Shown here: positions 36,028 to 49,150 of the stretch, piece after piece
How positions within the stretch are numbered: position 1 is the stretch's first letter
Layout: the number at the start of each line of letters is the position of its first letter
Assembly (NCBI RefSeq): GCF_963678635.1
Contig: NC_087070.1
Location: forward strand, 49,519,467 to 49,583,466
DNA: 64,000 nucleotides
DNA from: Symsagittifera roscoffensis
Lineage: Eukaryota; Xenacoelomorpha; Acoela; Convolutidae
Direction: 5' to 3'
Notes under the pieces: model-generated
What the model was told of the DNA's origin: nothing
Database searches by the model: none
What the model saw: the letters and a program-made list of their open reading frames with translations, nothing else
Position numbers and translations under genes: made by a program

Positions 36028-38205
36028 AAAATAATCAAATCTAAGTTCACTTCAAGTGTATATACCGTAAAAATATATATGAAATATAGATTAGCTTCAA
36101 TTTTTAAGTTTTTGAGGTAAGTTTTGAAGGGTGCCTAGAATACTTACAGCGGACTTCGTTTCGGAGGGTAACTTTCACTAAGGAAAGCAAAAATAGCTCA
36201 AGTTTTTGCAATTAGAACGATTGACTGGACCTTTTTTATATTTTAGAGTCCCTTTTAACTTTGAGTCCCAATCACCAAAAATCAGTACATAAAATAAAAA
36301 CACACTTTTTCCTGTAATCACAAAAAAAAACAAAAAGAGTAGTTCAAATCTAGGCGGAAACATAATTATTGTCTTTTTGTATTGGTTTGGTAGATAGCAA
36401 TGCTTAAAATCATTGCTTGTTGTTGCGGCGGACGGGATGACATTAAATTTTACCGTTTCAAATAACCATTTTAGCTCACTATTTATAGCAAAATGGAAGA
36501 AAGAGGCGAACCATAATAAACAAAAACAACTTTACATGGCATGGTGAAATCTAAAATTTAAACAATTTGAAAACGTCTAAAAGACTGTAAAAATGATTTA
36601 TGATTTTCTCAAAAAATGTAAAAAAGATCTAAAAACATCTGAAAAGTTTTAAAAGGGAATGAAAAGATCAGAAAACAGGTAAAATTATTTGATAATTTGC
36701 AAAAAGAGTTGAAAGTGATTGAAAAACTTCTAAGAAACTGTCAAAAGGATTTATAATTTTCTCAAAAATTATAAAAATGTTTGTAAAACATCTGAAATAT
36801 TGTAAAAAATCATTGAAAGTTTTCTGAAAAAGAGCCACACAGATTAAAAACTATCTACAAAATTTCGAATTTGAATGAAAAGTTCTGAAAATTTGTAAAA
36901 TGAATTTACAACTTCAGCAAAACTGTAAAATATCGTAAGCATAAAAATTCCAGAACTATGTTAAAAGTATTTTATAAACTTGTGAAAAATTGTAAAAAAA
37001 GATTGAAAAACTTCTGAAAAGATCTAAAGCGTTATAAAAATGTAAGGAAACTTGGAAAAAATGAAAAAACTATTGAACAATGCATGAAAATTGATAATTT
37101 CTGGGTAGATTTCTCAACAATTGTAAGAGTAATTGAAAATCTTTAAAGTATATATATTTATATGCATANNNNNNNNNNNNNNNNNNNNNNNNNNNNNNNN
37201 NNNNNNNNNNNNNNNNNNNNNNNNNNNNNNNNNNNNNNNNNNNNNNNNNNNNNNNNNNNNNNNNNNNNNNNNNNNNNNNNNNNNNNNNNNNNNNNNNNNN
37301 NNNNNNNNNNNNNNNNNNNNNNNNNNNNNNNNNNNNNNNNNNNNNNNNNNNNNNNNNNNNNNNNNNNNATTCAAGCAAAAAGTTGATGCAAAACTGCAGC
37401 AATTACTCAATGTCAAAGATAATCAAACTAAATTTACTTCAAGTCTAAATATTAAAAAAAAATGAGTAGAATATAGGTTTTTATATATTGAGATAATTTT
37501 GCCGCAACTTTTTTTAGGGGTTTCTAGAATAATTACAGCACATTTTGTTATGGCCAGCAAATTTTTTTCCGGACATAAAAAATTAGCTAAAGGCTTTGCA
37601 AATGGCACTATTGATCGGACTATTTTTATATTTTCCTACATTAAAGCATTCCTCTTAAATTTTTAAAACTTTCATAAATGGCAATTAAAATAAAATAGAT
37701 AAAACAAGTTTTCCGGTAGTTACAGTAACAGCAATTTTTTTTCTTTTTTTATTGGTTTCAAATATAGCATTGCCTAATTTCATTGTTTTTGATTGCGGAC
37801 GCGAAATCACTTCAACCAAAGGAAAAAACCAATAGATCATTTTTAAAGCAAAAATGAAGACATCAGTTAATCATGAAAAATAAAAGCAAGTTAGCCCAGC
37901 ACGTTGAAAATTTTTGTGTTTGAAGGGGTCTGAACTCCATATTGAATGATTAACTTTTTTACTTTAACTGTAGTGATTGAAAAATTTCTGAAAAGTGTAA
38001 AGGTGATTGACAAACAACTGAAATATTATAAATCGAATGAAAATCTTCTGAAGAAATGTAAAATTTTGAAGAATTGTAAAATGGGTTAGAAAATTTCTCA
38101 AAAATTGTAAGTATGGTTGAAAAATTTCTTAAAAGATTTAAAAGTGATTGAAAAACTTCTGAAAAAAATTATGAGTGGTTGAAACGTTACGCGAATATGA
38201 AACTT
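36028..38205 (+). repeat. Duplicated block with an A-rich minisatellite, broken by the assembly gap
   Basis: The block 36028-36500 resembles 37415-37880 (TCACTTCAAGT.TA, CTAGAATA.TTACAGC, a T-rich stretch before TATTGGTTT). Each copy runs into degenerate units of about 30-35 bp such as GATTGAAAAACTTCTGAAAA followed by a TTGTAAAA-type stretch (about 36570-37130 and 37970-38180). The gap at 37169-37368 falls at the end of the first array. Confidence 0.75.
37169..37368. other. Assembly gap (200 N)
   Basis: Exactly 200 N, so the true length is probably unknown. Open frames drawn across it are meaningless. Confidence 0.99.
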
Positions 38206-38294
38206 TATCCTATAAAAAGAGGTATTAAAAAATATGCGCTTTGTACCAAAAGTTAGTTCACACGGTTTTAAATAGTGTACTTGAAGTCGATAGC

Positions 38295-38780
38295 ACCCCC
38301 ACCCCCAAAACTTTTTTCGGAATCCCCTCAGAACATTTTTTTAGGTTGAATAAATTGGTTTTCCGAGCGCTTCCAAACCAGTCAAAAGACCCTGTTTCCA
38401 ATTTTTTTGCACCGTAGGCAAGTTTAAAAAAAAGGCCAAAAAAGACGTTGTAAGCACTTTTTAGAACATTTTGACCAAAAAATTAGGTTTTTTCGGCAGG
38501 TCCCCCCACCCCCCAAAAAATAGTAATATTTGGCGCCCAAGGCGTCTTTAGAAAATATTAAGGGTCACATATAAGACTACCCGTTTTATAGGCTACCTCT
38601 AAGTTGAGTGCCGAGGGAGAGGGCGTGGTAAGCGACTAGCCCCTTTTCCCCCCTCCTCAATTCTGGTTGCCAAATTTTTCCAAAGGGTCCCTAATTTCTA
38701 AAATTTCTAAAAACGACTTGTTTGGCCTGTTTTCTTAAAAATAAGCATGCGGCGCAGAAAATAAGGTCCTTGAAATCAAA
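38295..38780. mobile_element. Two degraded hAT-type MITE pieces in opposite orientation
   Basis: 38295-38570 carries the family's plus-orientation blocks (TTTAGGTTGAATAAATTGGT, GGCGCCCAAGGCGTCTTTAG, TTAAGGGTC). 38640-38780 carries the reverse ones (CCAAAGGGTCCC, TTTGGCCTGTTTTC, GCGGCGCAGAAAA). Terminal CAGGGGCGG sequences are lost on both. Confidence 0.65.
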
Positions 38781-38784
38781 TTTA

Positions 38785-40540
38785 TTGACCTATAAAAAAG
38801 AACCGCAATGTTTTTCAAACCTCCCAGTCCAACTGTTTTTTGTATTTTTGCTCTCTTTGCTGTAATTTAATTTGGTTCTCAAAATTCGCGAACTGAATCA
38901 CTGAATCTAGCTTATGTTATCCGGTTAGCTATATTATATTTCCTGTTGACCTTTTAATGTGTATACCCTCAGTAAAATTGCAATTTATTTTAGATGTGCG
39001 TCATTTTCACGCCATTAAGCCAAAAACAACACAAATTATCACAAATGTAATAGAACCCGTATCCAAAATCAAATTTGAATTAGGATGTATGGCACGGGTC
39101 GTTTGCTCAAGGAGGCTTGAATAAGTACTTAGAGAGCTTTGGGCTTCTCTGTAAAATGGTAAGCAATTTTGGAAAAGTCAAGAAGACGTTTTCACAAAAT
39201 GGCGTGATATTAAAAATGCATCAAGCTAGAGACAATGGCCATTTTGTTTAATTTATTTTCCCCATTTGATTTTCTTTGTGAATTCAAGACCAAATCGAAA
39301 TGAGACTTCGAAGTGGTTTTTAATTTGTGATAAAATTATTCTGGCTCCAACTTTGCAAAATTGACATTTAAAAAACTCGCAAAAAAGTCCGTCTTAGCTT
39401 CTCATTGGCAGCTTATCGACATTAGTTTGATTTGAGTCCTTAATTTTTCCGAAAAAAAATTGCTTTCATTTTTTTTGCCTGTGCTGAGAAATCTACTCAT
39501 AACTTAAACACAGACAATTTTAAAACGATTTTCCAAATCGATTATTTAGTTATGCTTCAAACATTTTATCTCAGTTGAATCTAACAAAACGTTTTCTGAA
39601 GCTAAATTCTTCAGTTTTTTTTTTTGTAAGTCTTAACGCTAAAATTCAATTTCTCTGAATCGGTTCACCCAAAATCTGACGTCAATGTTAGAGGAAGTTT
39701 AAGTTATTAGAAAAACTATTTCATTTTATGCAAAAAGTTTCCCAACCAAAACACAAAGGCTCAGATTGTGTCCTTTTGTCGTTTTGTTCATTTAAAACTT
39801 GGCTTTTATCCATTTGTACTCTTAATATTTGTGATTTATAACTGAAAAAAAAAAGAAAATTATCTAATTCCTTTTTACAGCCGTTACGAATTCGAAACCT
39901 CTCGAGCCGACGGAAGAAAGACAATTTTTGAAGAACCACAGACAGTTTAGAAGATAGCGACGAGATGACTTTTCAATTTGGAAGGTAAAATATCAATATA
40001 TGAAAACGATAGTATTTTATAAGATATCTTAACATAGTTTTGCACGCCGCTTGAATAGTTTCATGGCGAAAGTTGCAGTCCATGAAATATCTTCAAACAA
40101 TCGCGTTAGTTTTTAAAAATAAGTCAATTAAAAATTTTTCTCTGTCTACTGTAAGATATGTAATAAGTTATTTTTTTCCTCTTAAACAATCTCTGACTTA
40201 GTTTGTTTTTTTTATTTGAAGCTTTAAACTATAATTTACAAACATAAAAAAAACGATTTTTTTATCCCATTATCACATATATCTAAAGGTTCTTGTTTAG
40301 TGTGAGCATGAGAAATTATTTTTGATAATAGTCCAGTCTGACTGAAAAGATGGTTTCTAATTTTCAACTGCTCGCAATCATTCTACTTTTACAAAACAAA
40401 AAAAATTGTACAATAGAAATCTAATTTTTTTAAAACTCCGAATTCATTGGTCATAAATTTTGAACCATAGATTTATTTTGAAAAAAAAATATTTTGCTCC
40501 AGCTTTCAAAGAAAGTGAAGAATGTATATGCATTAGGTGG
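38785..40540. other. No other feature seen
   Basis: AT-rich sequence. Apart from the candidate exon at 39881 I find no repeat ends, RNA structure or domain. Confidence 0.4.
39881..39984 (+). other. Weak candidate exon
   Basis: CTAATTCCTTTTTACAG ends at 39880 and GAAG|GTAAAA gives a donor at 39985-39986, a well-formed splice pair around 104 GC-richer bases. One frame reads R-Y-E-F-E-T-S-R-A-D-G then further residues to a TAG after 22 codons. An ATG at 39965 opens M-T-F-Q-F-G up to the donor. It could be a first coding exon with 5' UTR, a last exon, or chance. I see no partner exon in the window. Confidence 0.3.
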
Positions 40541-40553
40541 TATGACCTATACC

Positions 40554-40968
40554 CAGGGGCGGATCTAGGATTTTCTCGAGGGGGGGGGCTGATTTTCAAA
40601 AAAAAATTTTTTTAGGTCGATCAAATTGAATTTTCGAGCTCTCCCAAAGCACTTTTTTGCCCCTATTTTGGCTAAATTTTTGCGTCGCAAGCAAATTTGT
40701 GAAAAAAAAACAGTCAAAAAAGCCGTTTTTGGGCCTTTTTTGAAAAATTTTGACGCGCGCGTTTTTTTGGCGCGCGCTCCCCCTCAAAGTTAGTATATAT
40801 TGGCGCCTAAGGCGCCTTTAGAAAAATTTTAGGGTCGGTCGGCCAAAAATGGATTTATGAAAACGTATCAAAGGGGGGACCTTTTGGGACGGCAGGGGGT
40901 CAAATCCCTGAGAGGAGGCGTCCGCCCCCCCCCCCCCCCCCCCCGCCCCCCCCCTAAATCCGCCCCTG
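40554..40968 (+). mobile_element. hAT-type MITE, complete, 8-bp TSD CCTATACC
   Basis: 415 bp, starting CAGGGGCGGATCTAGG and ending ATCCGCCCCTG. CCTATACC is repeated at 40546-40553 and 40969-40976. This is the same family and orientation as 10145-10566, and one of its two best kept copies. The C/G-rich open frame inside is compositional. Confidence 0.92.
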
Positions 40969-41219
40969 CCTATACCTATATCAAAACTATATCAAAACCT
41001 ATGCCTAACATTAATGGAAATCAATTAAAGCGCATTTGTAATTTTAGGGTTTTGCCCTTATGTATAAATTGTTTTTAGTACAATTTGCTTTAATGCTCGA
41101 ATAATCTTTATAATAGCTATTCAAAAGTTTTTGGATATTTTTTTTCATTTCTTGAAATATACGAATTATAATTTTGCTTTTTTTCTGCGGAAAAATTTTC
41201 TGTTTGACTAAATCGTTTT

Positions 41220-41940
41220 ATCTGCCAAATGCTTGATAGTTTTTATGATATATTTATTGAAACAACAATTGTTTTCTTTCTTTTGTAAAAAAATAAAAGT
41301 AACAAGTACCTTTAATTCTAAAAGTTTTCTTTGCTCCGGGAAACTTGGAATAAGTTAATATCATCCCCCTCTCCATCCCTTTTTCGGATAGACAAAATAA
41401 AATCCTTTACCCTAGCATTTAATTAGGATTAAACTTGCAAAGTTCTGCGCCGAACTGCTTTAGGAGGATGTTTACTTGATTCTAAGTCAAAAATTTCGGC
41501 CAATCTAAATCAAAATTTTACATGCAACTCTTGAAAAACTCACCCGTATTAGATGCTATTATTTGGTGGTGTATCTATCAAATGCTCAATAATTTGTACG
41601 ATACTCAAATTGAAACAACAATTGTTTTTTTTTCTTTGTAAAAATACAAGTAGCTTTTTTGTTTTCCGAAAGATGTCATTGCTCAGGGAAAGTTGGGTTA
41701 AAAATAACATCATCACCTTCTCTTTCTCCCTTTTGCAGATAGACAAAAAGACAAAATAAAGATTCTCCAGCCCAGCACTTATATTGGATAAAACTTGCAA
41801 AACTTTGCGTCGAAATATATTACGATGTTTACTTCGTTCTAAGTCGAAAATTTTGGCCAATCTGGAATAAAATTTTTCATCCAACGATTGAAAAAATAAA
41901 GACTAAAGCTTGTTAGATGCTGATATTTGGTTTATCTGAT
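41220..41940 (+). repeat. Tandem duplication, unit ~350 bp
   Basis: Two diverged units share GAAACAACAATTGTTTT, ATAGACAAAA.AAAAT, TTAAACTTGCAAA-like, GATGTTTACTT and TCGGCCAATCT-like blocks, about 350 bp apart. Confidence 0.8.
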
Positions 41941-42000
41941 GGGGCGGGAAAATAACTAGTTACGGCCGAAGTTTCGTTCTGAAATAAAAGTAAAGTGAAA

Positions 42001-42533
42001 CAAGACTGCTCGTATCAGGGCGAAGCCCTGAATGTTCCGACTGCCTTTTAAGGTTTTACGGAGTAGTAATGACATCAAAAAAATAAATGTAATAAAAACA
42101 AAATGAAATTTTTTTTTTTAAATTTGAAATTTTTTTAAATAAAAATCATCCCCCACCCACCATATAAAGTACAAAAGGATAGATTTCGCTCCTTGTAACA
42201 AATCAATTATGGCAAATAAGCTTCTTTCAACCAATTTGGAACGATTTTAAGACGGATTAACTCTCCGCTTACGCGTTAATAGCGCGAAACATATCGCGAG
42301 TTAATTATCCCAAATTGGCCAAAATGGCAATCTTTAAACCCCCATAACTTTACGAAAAATGATCACAGGTAAAATATCTTTTCAAATTTGAGCTCACGAC
42401 AACAATAGCTTTCGAATGATATAAAAAAGTTCCGTCAAAAATGGCTAGTTAAGAAGTCGAAATTTGTCTGAAGAAAAAAAAACCCACCCCGAGCACAAAT
42501 ATTCCGTTACTTTCGTATCGAAAGTCGGAACAA
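42001..42533 (-). mobile_element. Helentron-like non-autonomous repeat, near complete
   Basis: This reads in reverse. The 3' end is at 42001 (CAAGACTGCTCGTATCAGGG on the + strand) with a CAGGGC-GAA-GCCCTG hairpin 15 nt inside it. The 5' end is at 42533, with GTTCCGACT and an ACTTTCG-ATA-CGAAAGT hairpin. GTTCCGACT also occurs in inverted form just inside the 3' hairpin. No coding content. Two other near-complete copies share both ends. Confidence 0.75.
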
Positions 42534-45258
42534 AAAAATCGTGAAATATTTGACATAAAAAAACTATCAAAATTATGACATAAATACTGACTGAATCAAT
42601 CAATATTAATTTCCGCTGGAGATGAGCAATTGCCCAACTCAATTTGGCAAAAAAACGTATTGAATAAAACTATTTTAAATAGTTATCGCAAATCGCAGTT
42701 TTTAAAGAAAGAAATTGTAATTAAACTTAATAGCTCGTATTTTAAAATAAAGTCCAGAATGTTCCCAATTCCCTTTAGTTAGTCTAAAAAAGTTTATGGC
42801 AAGGGATACTTTGTTAGGGCCGATTCTATAAAAATAAACCAATCTATAATGAATCTCTTCAGAACAAAAAGAAGCCCACAAGTTTTTGAGGAAAAGACAG
42901 ACAATCTAATATTTTGAACGGACTACTACTATATCCAACATACAATTGCATTGTGCTCTTTTGAATTATATATCTTTCCAGCTCACATGCTTTGCATGCT
43001 TTATTTTCCCAGACAGTTGATACTCCATATTTTCAATCATACAAATCCGTGACGTAGAATTAGCGCTTTTGGATTTCAACAAGCCATAGAACAATTGTTT
43101 TCGTGGTTTCGAATTTTTCTTTGCAAATATTGAAGATATATGGATGAAACTTTGACACATGCTAGATGAAACCTTTCGTATGAGCTAGAACCAGCAAAGC
43201 TATGAGATGTAAAATAGCTTGTGCGTCATAACTGAATTTGAAGGTGTTCTTGCAGTGATAACATCTGCAAACATTACCAAGAGTTGAATTTTATGTGCTC
43301 AAATTGATTCACTTGGAGGCTGATGAGCTTGATTTATTTCCGGTGTCAAAACACGGTTGTATTTATTAAGACAATACAGTCATTAAAAGTTAAACTATTA
43401 CACCAAAAAACTGGACAAAATATAGAGACGGCATCATTGATTATGATAATGCTGCGCTTGGATCGGAGCTGTCATTTTTCCAAAAGTTTTGCTGGTACTG
43501 TTCTTTTGTTGGCCTACTTCGAGCATCAGCGCAAAATTACTTATAAATTTTTAGCCGTTTAATGACCCGGGCAAACTAACTTTTTCAAAAGTTTGTCCTT
43601 TGGATAAAGAGTAAATCAAGATCTTCAACTTCCCAAAGAAGTAATTTGAGCCCATAAATTCAAACTGTTTGTGTTGTTTGCGAGAATTTTGCAGCAAGAA
43701 CACCGCTAAAACTAGTTATGTTGTAGTTGATACTTTACGCAGTCGAAACAAAATTTCTCAAACTTTGATCCTGATTGCTCATTGAAAATGTTTGTAGCTT
43801 GTGTCAAAATTTTATCAAAAATGTTGTTCGTTAAAAGTCATTTGCTACTCTAAAGTTGTAGTTTCCATGTCATCTGGCTCTACAAACAAATAATCGCAAG
43901 AATTATGATTCATATTTTCTCATAACTTAGTAAGTTGTTAACATAATATCAGTATGTTAGCAAGAAGACCGGTTTAATTTAATTTGATAACTTTGTTGCT
44001 GTGAGCTGAAACAATCAATCATGAGATAACGACCAAGATGCGTCACGATTTGCATAAAAAAAGATATGACGCAGATAGAGAGGATAAGTGTTTTAAAAAT
44101 GAATTTTAATTCAGCCTTCCCTGAGTAATCTAAGTTGAGTGTTCTAAATTATCGTCTTCTGCTGCGTGTTTTTATCTTTAACCTATTTTTTTTCTAATGC
44201 ACAAAACATTAATTACATCACTTGAGCCATTTTTAAGTTGAACCAATCACTTGAACTAATTCGAAAAAATCAAAGATTTCTAATGTGATTAGACAAAAAA
44301 ATCAAAATTTGTTTCTACGCAGTTTAATGAGAACTTTAAGTGTCTTCAACTTTGAATTGGTTCCTTTTTACCTCTCAATTTCAATTACAGCCATCGAATG
44401 GAACTAGAGAGCAATTTGTATTTTTGAAGAGATTGACGTAGTTGATACTTTGAACTTCTGTTTGCAGCGGGTTCGTCAAATCAAATGACTTTGTAACTGC
44501 TTGCTTATTCAGAAACGCCAATGTTACCTAATTCTTTTTTCAGCTTGATTAGTATGAAGAAACATAGTGTTATGATAATAGACTGTTACATTTTTGATTT
44601 TCCCGCCAATTACTTTTAGTTCTAGTGGTTCAAATCTAGTGGTCGTTGACTCCACTAGGTTCAAAAATCTTAACGCTATTCAATTTGCTTCATGTTTGAA
44701 AGTTGAAAAAAAAAATTGGCACTTCGGGTAAATTACGAAACTGAAATATTGATTTTAGATAGTTAACAGCCTTCCCTGGGTAATCTAAGTTGAGTGTTTT
44801 GAATTATCTTCTTCCGTTCATAGCAAACACCCCTACGTCATATTTGTTAATTCCCAACTAAAGTTAGCAGAGAAATTTAAGGTTAGCAAGGAAAACAGAG
44901 TAATTATTAGACTTAATTCAATTTTGTTAAAATGGATTTTGTTAAAATTAAAAAACCAAAAAACAAATCGAATTCGCAATAAAAGAGCAAATTTCCGAGT
45001 TCTCCCATTGGTATAGCAATATGAAAGCATTATTTTTGGAAATTTATATGGATTAGTTTGTTTGCTTCAATTTAGCTTAGATTCATTTTTGCTCAAAAAA
45101 TTGATGATCACGTTATAAAAAAAACTAGTGAATATCATAATTTAACTATCCTAAAGTGGTCAAAATTGCTTTTTTAAAACCCCCAAAGCTTTACGCGAAA
45201 AGTTTGCGCATGAAATAGTTTTCAGATGATCTGAAAAAGTTTTGTCACAAATTGCTTA
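42534..45258. other. No gene seen; one 48-bp direct repeat
   Basis: CAGCCTTCCCTG.GTAATC plus TAAGTTGAGTGTT is found at 44112-44159 and 44767-44813. Bases 45140-45240 hold a degraded Helentron-like middle. A 79-codon open frame at 43323-43562 has no recognisable domain. Confidence 0.5.
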
Positions 45259-45745
45259 TTGTTCCGATTTTCGATACGAAAGTAACGGAATATTTGTGCT
45301 CGGGTGGGTTTTTTTTTCTTCAGACAAATCTCGACTTTTTAACTAGCCATTTTTGACGGAATTTTTTTTATTTATTCGGAAGGTATTGTTGCCCTGAAAT
45401 CAAATTTGATAAGATATTTCAGCTTTGATCACTTTTTCTAAAGTTATGGGGGTTTAAAGATCGCGCTATTAACGCGTAAGCGGAGATTTAATCTGTCTTT
45501 GAAATCGTTCCAAATTGGTTGAAAGAAGCTTATTTGCCATAATTGGTTTGTTACAAAGAGCGAAATCTATCATTTTGTGCTTTATATGGCGTGTGGGGGG
45601 ATGATTTTCATAAAAAATTTCACATTTTAGAAAAAAAAAATTTCTTTTATTTTATTTCATTGAATTGTGAAATGTTATTACTGCTCCATAAACCTTAAAA
45701 GGCAGTCGGAACATTCAGGGCTTCGCCCTGATACGAGCAGTCTTG
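45259..45745 (+). mobile_element. Helentron-like non-autonomous repeat, near complete
   Basis: This reads forward: TTGTTCCGATTTTCGATACG at the 5' end, and at the 3' end AGTCGGAACATTCAGGGC, the CAGGGC-TTC-GCCCTG hairpin and a last 15 nt ending GTCTTG. It is flanked by TTA on the left and TTC on the right, consistent with insertion between two T. Confidence 0.78.
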
Positions 45746-47080
45746 TTCAAAATTTGAAATTAGTTTGAAAAAACTTCATCCCCAGTGAAAATTATCCGTC
45801 ACTTTCTTCGTAAATTGGATCAATTAAGAACCTAGCGCTTTTTATTGCTCCCAAATTGATTTTTCTTGAGCTACCATATTCTAGCACATGCTTTTTATTA
45901 TCCGGGCAAACAAAACCCATTATATTTGTGTTCGTTCACACGCAGCGAATAATGAGAATTTTCTTAGGAGAATTGATTAACAAGCAGTTTCGAAAAATGC
46001 TTTGATTTTTGTCAGTTGATTTTGTTGAAAAAGCCAGCACTGTCGTGAGGCGACCTTCGGTATCTCGTTATTTTCTTGTTCTTATGGAGTCTCACTGCAG
46101 ATTGATGTTAATTATACTAACCGAGGTCATTGTTGTAAACTATACTTAATACCACGCAGAGCGTGATCATTCTCTTCTGATATCTATACTGTTTACTAGA
46201 TAATCTTTATTCAACTTAAACTCGCGTTCATTCAGGATAAACTTCCTATTTCAAGTATTTATTCGAAACCAAGTATTTATTCGAAACCAAGCATAAAAGT
46301 GATTCAAGCAACTAATTATTCAACTCTAAAACAATTTACTTATTGTTCAAACAACCAAGTTTTCATTCTAAAACCTCGGCAAATCTCAAGCACTACTTAA
46401 AACATTATAAGACCGCTTTGTTTTTCAAAGAATTTTATGTGAACTCTAATCAGAATTTCACGCGTTTTGCATAAAACCACGTTAATCTGACACCCGATTA
46501 TGATTAAAAATGATCATTTACAGCTCCTTCAGGGCATATTTCATGAAAACTAAATCCCAAGACTGCTCGATTATCAGGGCGAAACTCTGAATGTCCTGAC
46601 TGCCTCTTAACTGGTCTCGAATATCTTTCGTCAGACAAAGTTTGGATTTACTATAAAATATGGATTACCGAAGTCAATTGTTAAGAGCTAAAAATAGGCC
46701 TGAAGGAATTGTTAAGACCACCTGGGACTAATTTTTGAGAGCAGAATAAATAACCACGGACATATAACGCGCGTCTTGAAATTTATATAAATTAAGCCAG
46801 CCGCACAATCTTGAGGCTTACCAAACTATTTTATAGGAAATTAGTCTAATTAGAAAAATCACTCCTCGTATGTTTTTTTTCGCTTTTTTCAAAAACTAAA
46901 CAATCGTCTACAAATGGAACAATCAGAATAATCATTATTCTTGGTTTTCAGGTGTTTATAAAAATAAAGATTGTGAAAGGTTATTAATTATAAAAATACG
47001 AAAAAAGTTTTGAGGTTGTTTATAGTACCACTTAAAAGAGCGCCAAAATTGTTTCAGACAAGTTGTTTTTACCTAAGCTG
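45746..47080. other. No gene seen; small repeats
   Basis: CAAGTATTTATTCGAAAC occurs twice in a row near 46252-46290. A 3'-end piece of the Helentron-like repeat lies at about 46560-46620 (CAAGACTGCTCGATTATCAG). Nothing else is recognised. Confidence 0.5.
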
Positions 47081-49150
47081 TTTCATAAACCAAATATTGC
47101 ACCGGTCACCATCAAAATTGTGCACATGGGAACAGAAAGAAAATTTAAAGCAATTTTTTTGTCCCGCAAATTAGTATTAAAAGGCCTCGATTAAATATTT
47201 TCCATCAAATTGGCATACTTCTGTGAACTGATATCGGCAACTATTTTTTGATCATGAACTTTTGAGTTGATTCCAATGAATGCTAAAGAAAAAATCTTGA
47301 AATATTTATCATTCGTTTTAACCACTCAAAACAAATTGATTTTCAGAAGAAATATTGAAATTTTAGATAAAGAATGGCTCACCCATAGAGCTAGCAAAAA
47401 TTTTTCAAACCATTCAAAAACTTTACTGCTTAACTGCAACACAAATTTTGAAATCATGGGAATTGAAAGTAAAATACGAAAAAACTTTTTGTTCCGCAAG
47501 ATTGTACCCCAAGGCATCAAATTATTCTCTTCTATGAACTTCTGTGCACTATCTGTGATATTTTTTTAATTTAAAAAAATACTAAAAAATGGTTTTAATG
47601 AACTTTGATCATCCATTTTTGTCCCGCTTGTATTAATTCACGACAAAATATAATTTGGGAGTTGTTTTAATTATACTATCACTTGAGAGAGGGCCATAAC
47701 AATTCTATCTAGCCTGTTTTTAGAGGCTTCTTTGATTTATTAAATCAAATATGTCTCTTACTGCACCAAACACCATTGAAAGCTTTGAATAATTATCCTC
47801 CATCAAGTTGAAACTACTTCTGTGCACTGATATCCGCAACTGGTCTTTGATCATGATTTTTTGTTGATTCAAATGAATATTAAAAAATCATTTTAATGAA
47901 GCATTGATCAATCGTTTCTACCTCGCTTGTATCTAATCACGACAATTCCATTTGATTTTAGGAAGAAAAACTAAGATTTTATGTGGAGGTTGGTTTACCG
48001 ATAGAGCTAGTAAAATTTTTCTAATCATTAAAAAAAACTTGGGACATATATCAAAAAACGTGATGAAAGTTGAAATTTCCGAAGAATCAAAGTAACAAAA
48101 ATGAATTTTTGTCCATTTTTCTATAAGAAATTAGCTTCAGCAAACAAATTAGCCTTTTTCGTCACTGAAATTATTCTAAGGACAATTTCCACGAAATTAA
48201 AAAATCTATTATATGACATCTTGAAATTTTTGTCTGGCTCAAAAACATTTTCAATGAAATATCAATTAAAAGAAAAGTTGATAATTCAGTTTCGTCTCGC
48301 TTGTATTTAACCACGGTAAAAAAATGGATTATAAGGAGAAATACTAAGATTTCATGTAAAGATTAGTTCACTCGTAGAGCTAGTAGAAGTTTTAAGCTCA
48401 TTGAGAAAACTCAAAAAAGGTTCAAAAAAATTCGGTGCAAGGCGATTTTTTCGAAGACTCAGGGTGCCTCAAATGTGTTATTGCCCAACTTTCTATACAA
48501 AACTTTTTTCAGCAAATTTAACTAGACTTTCATTGTCACTGAAATTATTCCGAGAAAATTTTCTCTAAAACTGCAAGCAACATTGCAAGGCCCGTGGACT
48601 TCTCTGAGCCATGACTCATTTGACTGAAATATTGATCATTCATTTTTGTCTCGCTGGTTTTTAATCACGCCAAAAAAACTGATTTTATAAACAATTATTA
48701 AGCTTTTATGTAACGATTGGTTTACCAGTAGAGCTAGTAGAAAGTTTTCAGATCATTAAAAAAATGACACAGATTTCAAAAAATTGGTGAAGGCGAATTT
48801 TATGCAAATCGAAGGTGGCAGACTTGAGAGATATTGTGCAACTTTCTCTGAGACAAAATTATTTTCATCAAAACAATCAAGTCTTTTTTGTCACTAAAAA
48901 TAATCTGAGAAAAATGTTTTAATACGTTGAACAATCTAGCAAAACTCAGCAAAATGCGTTGACTACTCTCAACAAACCTTGCTCTGGTTTTTCAACTTTT
49001 TATTTTAATTTAAAAGTTTGAAAATTTGAAATCCGAATACTGTAATCATAGGCATTTTTTAACGACTAGAAACATCTATCTCCATTAAAAATCCTCATCA
49101 TTAATGTATTTTAAAAAGTAGTTATAGCCATGGAAGAGCTAAAAGTTTTT
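47080..49150 (+). repeat. Tandem array, ~350-bp degenerate unit, about five copies
   Basis: Each unit has TTGATCAT.., GTC.CGCTTGTATTTAATCACG-like sequence, an AGAAAAACTAAGATTTTATG-like segment, GTTTACC.ATAGAGCTAGTA and a TTTTCAAATCATTAAAAA-like segment. The AGAGCTAG anchor falls at about 47388, 48000, 48378 and 48732, with a weaker copy near 49140. The 100-codon frame at 47267 is not kept in other units, so it is not a gene. Confidence 0.85.

Noticed and set aside
37070-37465. Open frames of 100-110 codons across N
   Set aside because: They consist mostly of the assembly gap.
36570-38200. Regularly spaced A-rich units as a CRISPR-like array
   Set aside because: The units are degenerate, have no distinct spacers, and the host is eukaryotic.
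42001-42060. Possible tRNA-derived SINE head at the repeat end
   Set aside because: GTTCCGACTGCC does not fit the B box well, no A box is spaced correctly, and the hairpin and inverted repeat fit a Helentron-type end better.
43323-43562. 79-codon open frame
   Set aside because: No recognisable domain or splice signals; expected by chance.
47267-47569. 100-codon open frame
   Set aside because: It lies inside the ~350-bp tandem array and is not kept in the other units.
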